NCBI GenBank assembly: GCA_900540475.1
Contig: UQGG01000017.1
Span: 62,001 to 126,000 of the forward strand
Origin: an uncultured Robinsoniella sp.
GTDB lineage: Bacteria; Bacillota; Clostridia; Lachnospirales; Lachnospiraceae
Length of the DNA: 64,000 nt
Direction: 5' to 3'
Shown: piece after piece, positions 34,389 through 42,666 of the stretch
How positions within the stretch are numbered: position 1 is the stretch's first letter
Layout: each line of letters begins with the position of its first letter
The notes under the pieces: generated by a model
What the model was told of the DNA's origin: nothing
The model's input: only the letters and a program-made list of their open reading frames with translations
Database searches by the model: none
Made by a program: the position numbers and the translations under genes

Positions 34389-35327
34389 CTATTGCAAATC
34401 CGTGTACGGACTGCCGGTTAATTTCTGAAATAAATCCGCTAATAAATAATCCCGGTTAATATCATAAACATATTTAATCAAATGGTTCGTCGTATCAAAA
34501 GCATACCGGTCATCGTATTCCGGCACCGGGCTGTGAACCAGACAGTCCTTCTCAAATCTCTCGTCCAAAAGCCACGCAACCGCAGTCACATCCCAGATAA
34601 TGCGGCTCCAGGTTATATTCCCCCCGTCAGCCAGTGCTTCCTTAACGGTCACATCCACCAGATAATCACAGAGCTTATTTTTGCCCTTCAGATGATGGAT
34701 TAACTCCGGACCGCTGATGCGAAAGCCGGAAACCACGCCCATGCATGGAAGCTGCACCAGGGGTACCCCGCAGCCAAACAAGACTCTGGCTGCCGCTATA
34801 TCCTGAATCAGATTAAATTCCCGGTTATCCGGCCACCAGTGTGCCTGGCCTCCAAGCCATACCACCACAATCCGCTCTTTAATCTCCGGCTTTATCAAAA
34901 TGGCAGACACTACATTGGTAATCGCGGCAATGGCAATTACATACAGCGGATTCTCAGATGTATGTTCCATCGCTCTTTTTATCAGGTCTTCCGCTGCCTC
35001 TGACTGCACCGGAATGGTTTCATTCTCCAGGTAGCGGTCCGAACCCTTTTTGACCAATTTCTTTAGATCTTCTCTTTCCATCAGTGTGAGAACCCTTAAA
35101 ATCTCTTCATAACTCTTTTCCATTCCCTCCGCCGGGTATTCACATTTTTTATTGGAAAAGGGCGCCGCATATATAGCCTGCAGGTTTAGTCTGTCATCTG
35201 ATTTAATGAGATAGGCAAGTGCGTACTGATCGTCAATTTCATTATAGGTATCTGTATCAAGCACTACATCCGCCTTTCCTTTTGGCCTGTTCAACTGCCC
35301 TGCAAGCCATCCATTATCCACCATCAT
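34389..35327 (-). CDS. Nucleoside hydrolase family protein (variant metal loop)
   Basis: The protein has 312 residues. VVLDTDTYNEIDDQYALAYL matches the N-terminal calcium-binding motif of nucleoside hydrolases, but the usual DxDPGxDD is DxDTYNEIDD, two residues longer. Further blocks are YVIAIAAITNV and the late TWSRIIWDVTAV with the C-terminal metal Asp. Classical enzymes split ribonucleosides into ribose and base. The variant loop marks a subfamily whose substrate I cannot name. It is the first gene of the ABC importer operon and divergent from the LacI-ribokinase gene. AAGGAGGAAGG precedes the ATG-ATG start. Confidence 0.88.
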   Translation of the reverse strand: MMVDNGWLAGQLNRPKGKADVVLDTDTYNEIDDQYALAYLIKSDDRLNLQAIYAAPFSNKKCEYPAEGMEKSYEEILRVLTLMEREDLKKLVKKGSDRYLENETIPVQSEAAEDLIKRAMEHTSENPLYVIAIAAITNVVSAILIKPEIKERIVVVWLGGQAHWWPDNREFNLIQDIAAARVLFGCGVPLVQLPCMGVVSGFRISGPELIHHLKGKNKLCDYLVDVTVKEALADGGNITWSRIIWDVTAVAWLLDERFEKDCLVHSPVPEYDDRYAFDTTNHLIKYVYDINRDYLLADLFQKLTGSPYTDLQ

Positions 35328-35355
35328 AATTTCCTTCCTCCTTTTTAGGAAAATA

Positions 35356-35464
35356 ATTTTCTTAAAATGTTTTCCTTATGAGCACATTATATCGGCGGAT
35401 TTTTCAAATGTCAACCACAATCTTTATTTTTGTTAAATAAAACTATTTTCCGAAATGTTTTCCT
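35356..35464. promoter_or_regulatory. Two copies of a 20-21 base motif, candidate LacI-type operators
   Basis: On the minus strand, 35376-35356 reads AGGAAAACATTTT then AAGAAAAT, and 35464-35445 reads AGGAAAACATTTC then GGAAAAT, the two differing mainly by one base in length. One copy lies close to the nucleoside-hydrolase start, the other just upstream of the -35 box of the divergent fusion gene. A GAAAATAATTTTC palindrome overlaps the first. Two sites flanking a divergent promoter region fit repression by looping. Confidence 0.6.
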
Positions 35465-35488
35465 GTGCATTTTATACAAAAAAATAAA

Positions 35489-35517
35489 TTGACAAAATGA
35501 ACCAGATCATCCATAAT
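35489..35517 (+). promoter_or_regulatory. Sigma-A promoter of the LacI-ribokinase fusion gene
   Basis: TTGACA (35489-35494) and CATAAT (35512-35517) are exactly 17 bases apart, about 70 bases before ATG 35588. Confidence 0.7.
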
Positions 35518-35587
35518 AGGTACATGACAAGCATATAAAATCTAGAAACCTGGAATTGATTCAGGAATAAAATGACTGAGGTGTTTT

Positions 35588-37495
35588 ATGACTATCAAAG
35601 AAATTGCAAAATTGGCAGGCGTATCGATTTCAACGGTATCCAAAATTGTAAACAATAAAGATCAGAATATTAATTCAGCCACCAGAAACCGGGTGCTGGA
35701 AATTGTAAAAGAATATAATTACACCCCATATGGTACGGTAAAAGATATCTCCATGGCGAAAACATTTCTCATTGGAGTGCTTTTACGGGATGGCAGCGGA
35801 TTCAAAACCATGCTGAACGGAATTGTGAAAGCGGCACAGGAAAAAGGTTATGGTATCCTGGTCTTTGACAGCTGCTGCTCATTTACGGATGAGTTAAAAC
35901 ATATTACCGCACTCTGTAAAAATAAAATAGACGGACTTTTATGGGAGCCGGTGGATCAGGAAAGTATGCAGCATGAGCATTATTTCACTGATACGGATAT
36001 TCCTGTGGTTTATGTAAATTCCCCTTATGCAGCGAACTCTTATGCAATTGATTATCAGAAACTGGGCTACCTCTGTACGGAAAAGCTGATTCAATGGAGG
36101 CATCATAAAATAGGCTGTCTGGTCCGGGAACATAATTTCCGGTCCCTGCAGGTATTGGAAGGGATGAAAAGCTGCCTCTTTGACCATCATCTTTCTCTGC
36201 ATGACGCAATGGCTTTACATCTGTCCGATTCCTCCTGCATGGCATCTCTCACAACCGGAGGAATCACTGGTATCGTCAGCAGTGATTTAGAAGAAACGCT
36301 CACTCTTTACAGCCAGCTGGATAAGATGCACTACCATATTCCATCGGATTTTTCATTGATTGGACTTTGTAGCGATGATATGGATTTTCTAAACTTTCCC
36401 TCTGTTTCCAATTATAAGATTCCCTATTGGAATCTGGGATATGATGCCTGCCATGCCCTGATAAATATTTGCGAAAAAAATACGGACGACAATCCTGAGT
36501 GTTCTCTGAATTCCTATTATGTGTTAAACCATGAGGAAAGCATTAATACCCCTGCATCCTGCCGGGGCCGGAAATTCCTGGTTCTGGGCAGTATCAATAC
36601 GGATGTTACCCTCACCGTGGACGGTTTTCCCGAAACAGGAAAATCTACCCTGATCACCAATTCCTCCTCCTGCGCAGGCGGAAAAGGTACGAATCAGTCT
36701 ATGGGAGCTGCAAGGCTGGGACATGAAGCAGTCCTAATCGGCAAAGTGGGCAACGATGCCGATGCCTCCCTGATCTTTGACGCCATGAGCCAGAACCACC
36801 TTCTGACAGAAGGGATTTTTAAGGATCAAGGCGCTCAGACCGGAAAAGCCTATGTGTATGTCCAAAAAGACGGGGAAGTGACCATCACCTATATTCCGGG
36901 TGCGAATCTCAGGCTGACCGCTGACGATGTCCGTTCTCAGAAGGCCCTGTTTGAAGGCTGTGAATTCTTACTGCTCTCCATGGATATCCCAATGGAAGCC
37001 GCTATGGAGGCCGCATCCCTGGCGAAAAAGTCTTCTGCGAAAACCATATTAAAGCCATCGGCATTGAGTACTCTGCCGGAGGTATTCTACCGGACTACTG
37101 ATATTTTTGTTCCTAACCAGCAGGAAGCTGCTACTTTCTGCCCTCAGATTGATACCATTGAGGGGCAGGCAGAATATTTTTACAACCGGGGAATGCCTAT
37201 TGTAATCATCACCCTTGGCCATGGCGGATGCTATGTTCGCGCAGAAAATCTGCAGAAGCATTTTCCAGCCGCCGATTTTGCTGCAGTAGATGCCACCGGA
37301 GGCGCAGATGCTTTCATTTCTGCTCTGGCTGTCCATTTAAGTGACGGATATGATCTGGAAAAGTCTGTCCGCATCGCCCAGTATGCCGCAGGATTCTGCG
37401 TTTCCCGCCAGGGTGTAACAACTGCTCTGGTTGACAAAGACACCCTGTATCTTCATATCGGACAGGCGGAACCCGGTCTGTTATCCTTTCAATAA
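35588..37495 (+). CDS. LacI-family repressor fused to a ribokinase (PfkB) domain
   Basis: The protein has 635 residues, roughly a LacI repressor plus a ribokinase. Residues 1-50 are a LacI helix-turn-helix (IKEIAKLAGVSISTVSKIVN). About 60-315 is a periplasmic-binding-protein-like sensor. From about 325 a ribokinase begins at FLVLGSINTDVTL, with the sugar-binding GGKGTNQSMGAARLG and, near 568, DATGGADAF, which keeps the catalytic Asp although the usual GAGD is GGAD. The protein could sense a sugar and also phosphorylate ribose. The divergent operon encodes a nucleoside-hydrolase-family enzyme that could supply ribose. The frame is continuous with no sign of an assembly error. GAGGTG precedes ATG 35588. 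Confidence 0.93.
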   Translation: MTIKEIAKLAGVSISTVSKIVNNKDQNINSATRNRVLEIVKEYNYTPYGTVKDISMAKTFLIGVLLRDGSGFKTMLNGIVKAAQEKGYGILVFDSCCSFTDELKHITALCKNKIDGLLWEPVDQESMQHEHYFTDTDIPVVYVNSPYAANSYAIDYQKLGYLCTEKLIQWRHHKIGCLVREHNFRSLQVLEGMKSCLFDHHLSLHDAMALHLSDSSCMASLTTGGITGIVSSDLEETLTLYSQLDKMHYHIPSDFSLIGLCSDDMDFLNFPSVSNYKIPYWNLGYDACHALINICEKNTDDNPECSLNSYYVLNHEESINTPASCRGRKFLVLGSINTDVTLTVDGFPETGKSTLITNSSSCAGGKGTNQSMGAARLGHEAVLIGKVGNDADASLIFDAMSQNHLLTEGIFKDQGAQTGKAYVYVQKDGEVTITYIPGANLRLTADDVRSQKALFEGCEFLLLSMDIPMEAAMEAASLAKKSSAKTILKPSALSTLPEVFYRTTDIFVPNQQEAATFCPQIDTIEGQAEYFYNRGMPIVIITLGHGGCYVRAENLQKHFPAADFAAVDATGGADAFISALAVHLSDGYDLEKSVRIAQYAAGFCVSRQGVTTALVDKDTLYLHIGQAEPGLLSFQ

Positions 37496-37502
37496 TGCCG
37501 CT

Positions 37503-37531
37503 AAAAGCCCCCTGGCTTTCAGGGGGCTTTT
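37503..37531 (+). terminator. Terminator of the LacI-ribokinase gene
   Basis: AAAAGCCCCCTG (37503-37514) pairs perfectly with CAGGGGGCTTTT (37520-37531), followed by TATGC; the left arm begins eight bases past the stop codon. Confidence 0.9.
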
Positions 37532-37688
37532 TATGCATAAAAATACGCCCTGCCTCCCACAGCAGAGCGTATAAACATTAACTTTTCTCTTTTCCTGTAC
37601 TGCATGCATAACTCCCGGTCAAGAACCAACGTTTCGCTATTCACCTTGAATTATACTGATTTACTTCTATAAAATATTCGTTGCTAAA

Positions 37689-37976
37689 TTAATAAGCTGC
37701 CTCTTCGGATTCAGGTTCCGCAGCTACAACAGCCTCGTACTGATCCAGGATAATCCCCTGGATACGGTCTCTTGTCTGGGAATTAATAGGATGTGCGATA
37801 TCTCTATATTCTCCGTCGGATGCCTTTCTGCTCGGCATGGCTATAAATAACCCCTTTTCTCCTTCAATTACTTTGATATCATGAACAACAAACTCATCAT
37901 CAATTGTAATCGAAACTACCGCCTTCATCTTACCTTCCTTTGCAACTTTACGTACCCTGACATCTGTAATATTCAT
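37689..37976 (-). CDS. spoVG: Septation/RNA-binding regulator SpoVG
   Basis: The protein has 95 residues. MNITDVRVRKV, VVSITIDDEFVVHDIKVIEG, GLFIAMPSRKASDGEYRDIAHPIN and RDRIQG are the SpoVG pattern throughout. SpoVG is a small nucleic-acid-binding regulator of septation and late sporulation in Firmicutes. AAAGGGG before ATG 37976 sets the start. It is downstream of glgC-glgD on the same strand with a 41-base gap and may be partly co-transcribed. Confidence 0.96.
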   Translation of the reverse strand: MNITDVRVRKVAKEGKMKAVVSITIDDEFVVHDIKVIEGEKGLFIAMPSRKASDGEYRDIAHPINSQTRDRIQGIILDQYEAVVAAEPESEEAAY

Positions 37977-38017
37977 GTCTTTTAGCCCCTTTCCATATAT
38001 AGTCGTAATTTAAAATG

Positions 38018-39136
38018 TTATAGTACGTAGCGTTCGTTTTTTTCTATAACAATTTTTATTTTGTCCTCGCCTACATGATAAGAATTCGCCCGTATGGTAT
38101 CTCTGGATTCAACAATACAGTTTTCGATATATGTATTATCACCCAGATAAACATCATTCAGGATAATAGAATTCTTAATCACACAATTTTCACCCACAAA
38201 AGTCTTCTTAAACAACACCGAATTTTCTACATGCCCGTTAATAATACATCCACTGGATATCAGGCTGTTTTTCACTTCACTGCCCGGATTATACTTCGCA
38301 GGCGGAAGATCGTCTACCTTGGAATATACATCCGGATACTGACGGAAGAAATAATCCCTTACTTCCGGTTTCAGGAAATCCATATTGGTTTTGTAATATG
38401 ACTCAACCGTTGCGATATTGCTCCAGTACTCTTTCATCTTATACCCATAGATTCTCTTTAAGTTCTTATAGCGAATCAGGATATCTTTTACAAAATCATG
38501 CCGGTCTTCCTGTGCACATCTTTCAATTAATTCGATCAGCTGTCTTCTACGGATAATATAAACTCCGGTTGAAACCGTATTCCAGGATGAAACCATCGGT
38601 TTTTCTTCAAATTCTTCAATTCTGCTGTCCTCATTCATTTTCAGGACACCGAATCTTGTAATATCTTCGCTTGGAGCCATATCTTTGCATACGACGGTTA
38701 TATCCGCTTTCTTCTCAATATGATATTCCAGCACTTTATTGTAATCCAGCTTGTACACACCGTCACCGGATGCTATGATTACATATGGTTCATGGCTTTT
38801 CTTCAGAAAATCCAGATTCTGATAGATCGCATCTGCCGTCCCCCGATACCAGAAACTATTATCAGAAGTGATGGTTGGTGTGAATACAAACAAACCACCC
38901 TGCTTTCTTCCAAAATCCCACCATTTTGAAGAACTTAAATGTTCATTTAAAGATCTCGCATTGTACTGTGTCAAAACTGCCACTTTTTGTATAGAAGAAT
39001 TAGACATGTTACTTAAAGCGAAGTCGATGCTTCGATAGCTGCCTGCAATCGGCATTGCTGCAATGGCCCTCTTATTTGATAAATCTCCCATTCTGTGACT
39101 GTTGCCACCTGCTAAAATCATTCCTATCGCTCTCAT
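38018..39136 (-). CDS. glgD: Glucose-1-phosphate adenylyltransferase subunit GlgD
   Basis: The protein has 372 residues. A nucleotidyltransferase-like domain (1-235) carries MILAGGNSHRMGDLSNKRAIAAMP, in which the catalytic GGxGxRL pattern of GlgC is altered, typical for the regulatory GlgD subunit. A left-handed beta-helix (about 280-355) follows. GlgD modulates GlgC for ADP-glucose production in Firmicute glycogen synthesis. The ATG at 39136 overlaps the glgC stop (TGATG), a clear sign of translational coupling. Confidence 0.94.
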   Translation of the reverse strand: MRAIGMILAGGNSHRMGDLSNKRAIAAMPIAGSYRSIDFALSNMSNSSIQKVAVLTQYNARSLNEHLSSSKWWDFGRKQGGLFVFTPTITSDNSFWYRGTADAIYQNLDFLKKSHEPYVIIASGDGVYKLDYNKVLEYHIEKKADITVVCKDMAPSEDITRFGVLKMNEDSRIEEFEEKPMVSSWNTVSTGVYIIRRRQLIELIERCAQEDRHDFVKDILIRYKNLKRIYGYKMKEYWSNIATVESYYKTNMDFLKPEVRDYFFRQYPDVYSKVDDLPPAKYNPGSEVKNSLISSGCIINGHVENSVLFKKTFVGENCVIKNSIILNDVYLGDNTYIENCIVESRDTIRANSYHVGEDKIKIVIEKNERYVL

Positions 39137-40407
39137 CACGCCTCACCTGCCTTAACTAAAGTTTCTCCACTCTCCAGTACGCCATCCGGATAATCCTCTG
39201 CTCTTGTAATTCCATCAACTGCCGTATTCTTACCGATCTTCACATTTGGCGGAATATAAGAATTTTCACCTACCGTTACTAGACCAAAGGAATAAACATG
39301 TGGTTTTAATTTGTTTGGAACTTCTTCGCCTACGCCAAGCACTGCGCCTTGTCCGATTTCCGTGTTCTCAGCTACAATGGAGCGATCCAGAACGGCACCA
39401 TCTCCGATCTTGGTTCCTCTCATGATAATCGAGTCACGAATAACAGCTCCCTTTCCAATCGTTACACCGGCACCTATGACAGAATTATGTACTTCTCCAT
39501 AAACCTCCGTACCATCGCCGATGATACATCTTTCAATAACCGAATCTGTTGATATATACTGCGGAGGAATAATTTCACTGCTTGTGTATATCTTCCAGAA
39601 CTCTTCATATAAGTTAAACTCCGGAATGATATCGATCAGTTCCATATTTGCTTCCCAGTAAGAACCTAATGTTCCAACGTCTTTCCAATAGCCGTTATAC
39701 TCATAAGCAACAAGCTTATCTCCCTTTTCATGGCAATACGGAATAATATGTTTACCAAAATCGCAATTACTCTGATCAGACATTGCGATTAAAGCTTCCT
39801 TTAATACCTTCCATGAGAAAATATAAATACCCATTGACGCAAGATTGCTCTTTGGTTCCGGCGGTTTCTCCTGAAACTCTGTAATCCTGTTATTGTCATC
39901 TGTCACCACTACGCCAAAACGGCTTGCTTCTTCCATCGGTACGGGCATAACTGCGATGCTGATGTCGGCATTGCTGGCTTTGTGGAAATCTAACATTACT
40001 TCATAATCCATCTTATAAATATGGTCACCTGACAAAATTAAAACATAATCAGGATTATAATTCTCCATATAGCCCAGGTTCTGGTAAATTGCATTTGCTG
40101 TTCCTGTATACCATTCGCTGTTGCCACTCTTCTCATATGGAGGAAGTACTGTTACACCTCCGATATTCCTATCCAAATCCCAGGGAATACCAATTCCAAT
40201 ATGCGTATTTAACCGCAATGGCTGATATTGTGTCAGGACACCAACTGTATCTACCCCAGAATTAATACAGTTGCTAAGCGGAAAATCTATAATACGGTAC
40301 TTTCCACCGAAAGCCACGGCCGGTTTTGCCACTTTGGCTGTCAGAACGCCTAATCGGCTTCCTTGTCCTCCTGCAAGTAACATTGCAATCATCTCTTTTT
40401 TAATCAC
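39136..40407 (-). CDS. glgC: Glucose-1-phosphate adenylyltransferase GlgC
   Basis: The protein has 423 residues. The catalytic N-terminus reads AMLLAGGQGSRLGVLTAKVAKPAVAFGGKYRIIDF; later blocks include ILSGDHIYKMDY and a beta-helix of hexapeptide repeats (about 290-400). It makes ADP-glucose from ATP and glucose 1-phosphate, the committed step of glycogen synthesis. The start is GTG 40407 with AGAGGTG upstream; an ATG at 40392 is possible. It forms an operon with glgD. A promoter is predicted at 40504-40532. Confidence 0.95.
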   Translation of the reverse strand: MIKKEMIAMLLAGGQGSRLGVLTAKVAKPAVAFGGKYRIIDFPLSNCINSGVDTVGVLTQYQPLRLNTHIGIGIPWDLDRNIGGVTVLPPYEKSGNSEWYTGTANAIYQNLGYMENYNPDYVLILSGDHIYKMDYEVMLDFHKASNADISIAVMPVPMEEASRFGVVVTDDNNRITEFQEKPPEPKSNLASMGIYIFSWKVLKEALIAMSDQSNCDFGKHIIPYCHEKGDKLVAYEYNGYWKDVGTLGSYWEANMELIDIIPEFNLYEEFWKIYTSSEIIPPQYISTDSVIERCIIGDGTEVYGEVHNSVIGAGVTIGKGAVIRDSIIMRGTKIGDGAVLDRSIVAENTEIGQGAVLGVGEEVPNKLKPHVYSFGLVTVGENSYIPPNVKIGKNTAVDGITRAEDYPDGVLESGETLVKAGEA

Positions 40408-40983
40408 GCTATCACCTCTCGCTGTAGTATAGTACTATGATGTCAGATGCATCTATAGCCCGTTAACAATCATATTTTCTCATAAATAAAATTGTTAGTT
40501 TTTATTATATCACATCTTTTCGAAATAGTGAACATTTTTTACAATTTTTTGAAATTTTTTTCTCTCATTTTAGAAGAAATAGCTTAAAATATTGTTTAGT
40601 GACTTTTCCTATTCGACATTTTATTCACATTTATGCTATTTTCTCTTTGTTTTTTCTGTATTGTTTTGTCATATTTTAACATGATTCTTTGTTTTGTTTT
40701 AAAAATGCATAAAAATGCTGTCGAATACGGTAATTTTTTAGAATGTGTTTTTGCTGTGGGGATTGCCGCTTTCTACTCTCCCACATCTCTTTCCTGCATT
40801 CATTTCTGTAATAAGCAGCTGCTTTTCTCAACGTGATAGAACCTAAGTCTTTGCACCCCAAACCAAATTTAATCTTCCATATTGTCAAGAAATACTTTAA
40901 TTTTTATCCATATGCGGTTATAATAGTGAAAGAATGCCTTTCACACAGCTTGTGAAAGAGATTTTCATAAGGAGAGTATCATT
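40408..40983. other. Divergent intergenic region between glgC and murC
   Basis: The 576 bases hold no convincing gene. A 67-codon frame at 40633-40836 has only hydrophobic low-complexity content and no ribosome site. The glgC promoter lies on the minus strand (TTCACT-17-TATAAT, 40532-40504). Upstream of murC there is a TATAAT at 40919-40924 and a hairpin at 40938-40958 with arms CTTTCACA / TGTGAAAG in the presumed 5' leader. Confidence 0.55.
40504..40532 (-). promoter_or_regulatory. Predicted glgC promoter
   Basis: On the minus strand TTCACT (40532-40527) and TATAAT (40509-40504) are 17 bases apart, about 100 bases before the GTG start. Confidence 0.5.
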
Positions 40984-42363
40984 ATGTATGAAATAAATTT
41001 TAAGCAGCCAATCCATGTACACTTTATCGGTATCGGAGGAATCAGCATGAGCGGTCTTGCTTCTATATTAATAGACCGTGGTTTTAAGATCTCCGGTTCT
41101 GATGCAAAAGAATCACCTCTGACAAAATGGATGGAGGACAGAGGGGTTACTGTGTACTTGCGCCAGCGCGCATCTAATATAGAAGAAGGAACAGACCTGG
41201 TGGTATATACAGCCGCAATCCATCCGGATAATCCGGAATACGCAGCAGCAGTCCAGAAAAATATTCCGATGCTGACCCGTGCTGAACTTCTGGGTCAGAT
41301 CATGCAGAATTATGAAACACCAATTGCTGTATCCGGTACACACGGCAAAACCACAACCACATCTATGATTTCTCACATCCTTCTGGCGGCAGACACCGAT
41401 CCTACTATATCGGTAGGCGGAATCTTAAAAGCCATCGGGGGAAATATCCGCGTGGGCAATTCCGAAACATTTCTGACGGAAGCCTGTGAATATACAAACA
41501 GTTTTTTGCATTTTAATCCAAAGATCAGTATTATCCTGAATATTGATGCAGATCATCTGGACTTCTTTAAAGACCTGGATGACATCCGGAATTCTTTCCG
41601 TTTATTTGCAGAGAGACTGCCAAAGGACGGCACACTGATTATCAACGGAGACATTCCCGGCTATGAAGAGATTACAAAGGACCTGCCATGCAATGTGGTA
41701 ACCTACGGATTTTCTGAATCCAGCCAGTACAGTGCCGCAAATATCAGCTATGACGTTTTTGCCCACGGCTCTTTTGATGCGGTAAAGGACGGTAAGGTGA
41801 TCGGTCACTTCACGCTGAGTGTCCCGGGACAGCACAATATTTCCAATGCCCTTGCCTCTCTTGCTCTAGGAGAATTACTTGGCATTCCTATGGAACAGAT
41901 CAGCCAAGGACTGACTGATTTTGGCGGTACCGACCGGCGTTTCCAGAAAAAAGGGGAAATCGGAGGCGTTACCATCATTGATGATTATGCACACCATCCC
42001 ACAGAAATTGCGGCTACCTTGAAAGCCGCAAATCAGTATCCTCATAAAACGATCTGGTGCGTATTCCAGCCACATACTTACACGCGAACCAAAGCATTGA
42101 TGGATGACTTTGCAACGGCGCTTGCCCTGGCTGATAAAGTGGTGCTCGCTGATATCTACGCTGCCCGTGAAACGGATAACCTGGGGATCAGTTCTAAAAC
42201 TCTTCAGCAGAAAATAGCGGAACTTGGCAAAGAAGCATATTATTTTCCATGTTTTGACGAGATCGAAAACTTTTTGTTAGAAAATTGTATACACGGTGAC
42301 TTGTTGATAACTATGGGTGCCGGAGACGTTGTAAAAATAGGGGAAAGCCTGCTTGGAGAATAG
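40984..42363 (+). CDS. murC: UDP-N-acetylmuramate-L-alanine ligase MurC
   Basis: The protein has 459 residues. HFIGIGGISMSGLASIL is the N-terminal UDP-binding loop, VSGTHGKTTTTSMI the ATP-binding P-loop, and DDYAHHPTEI the C-terminal Mur-ligase block. It adds L-alanine to UDP-MurNAc in the cytoplasm, the first stem-peptide step. AAGGAG before ATG 40984 sets the start. A DnaA-box array begins on the base after its stop codon. Confidence 0.97.
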   Translation: MYEINFKQPIHVHFIGIGGISMSGLASILIDRGFKISGSDAKESPLTKWMEDRGVTVYLRQRASNIEEGTDLVVYTAAIHPDNPEYAAAVQKNIPMLTRAELLGQIMQNYETPIAVSGTHGKTTTTSMISHILLAADTDPTISVGGILKAIGGNIRVGNSETFLTEACEYTNSFLHFNPKISIILNIDADHLDFFKDLDDIRNSFRLFAERLPKDGTLIINGDIPGYEEITKDLPCNVVTYGFSESSQYSAANISYDVFAHGSFDAVKDGKVIGHFTLSVPGQHNISNALASLALGELLGIPMEQISQGLTDFGGTDRRFQKKGEIGGVTIIDDYAHHPTEIAATLKAANQYPHKTIWCVFQPHTYTRTKALMDDFATALALADKVVLADIYAARETDNLGISSKTLQQKIAELGKEAYYFPCFDEIENFLLENCIHGDLLITMGAGDVVKIGESLLGE

Positions 42364-42557
42364 TTATCCACATTATCCACATGATTATGCACATTAACGT
42401 GTATTTTACATGTGGATTTTTTTGTGGATAGCTTGGTTTACATAATTTCGCTGTGATAATTTTTAAAAATTCGACAATCCCCGACAAATGCACATTTTCT
42501 TCTGTTGCACCTATTTTTTTTGTCCCCAAGTTATCCACATTATCCACAATGTCCACA
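42364..42557. promoter_or_regulatory. DnaA-box array upstream of the DnaD-family gene
   Basis: Exact TTATCCACA boxes occur at 42364-42372, 42373-42381, 42531-42539 and 42540-42548, arranged as two back-to-back pairs. TTATGCACA lies at 42385-42393. Reverse near-boxes occur at 42411-42419 (weak) and 42423-42431, and a degenerate ninth-mer at 42549-42557 extends the second pair. The space between is AT-rich. Genes downstream encode replication-initiation helpers, so DnaA control or DnaA titration is likely. No dnaA or dnaN is present, so this is probably not the main origin. Confidence 0.85.
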
Positions 42558-42666
42558 GTGGAGTACTTCCTCCCCTTCCCCGGAACCCTTGTAAAAACTA
42601 GCTGTTCTCTTTTTTTAAAAGGTATGCTATACTGGTTTCATAACAAGAAAATAGCAGGTGAAAGCA
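42364..42666. other. murC-dnaD intergenic region
   Basis: Besides the DnaA boxes the 303 bases hold a possible -10 (TATACT, 42628-42633) with a weak -35 and the ribosome site GCAGGTG of the DnaD-family gene. No gene is seen. Confidence 0.5.

Noticed and set aside
40633..40836. 67-codon open frame between glgC and murC
   Set aside because: Hydrophobic low-complexity content in AT-rich DNA, no ribosome site.
42364..42557. Chromosomal replication origin
   Set aside because: DnaA boxes are present but dnaA, dnaN and rpmH are absent, and murC/dnaD context suggests regulation instead.
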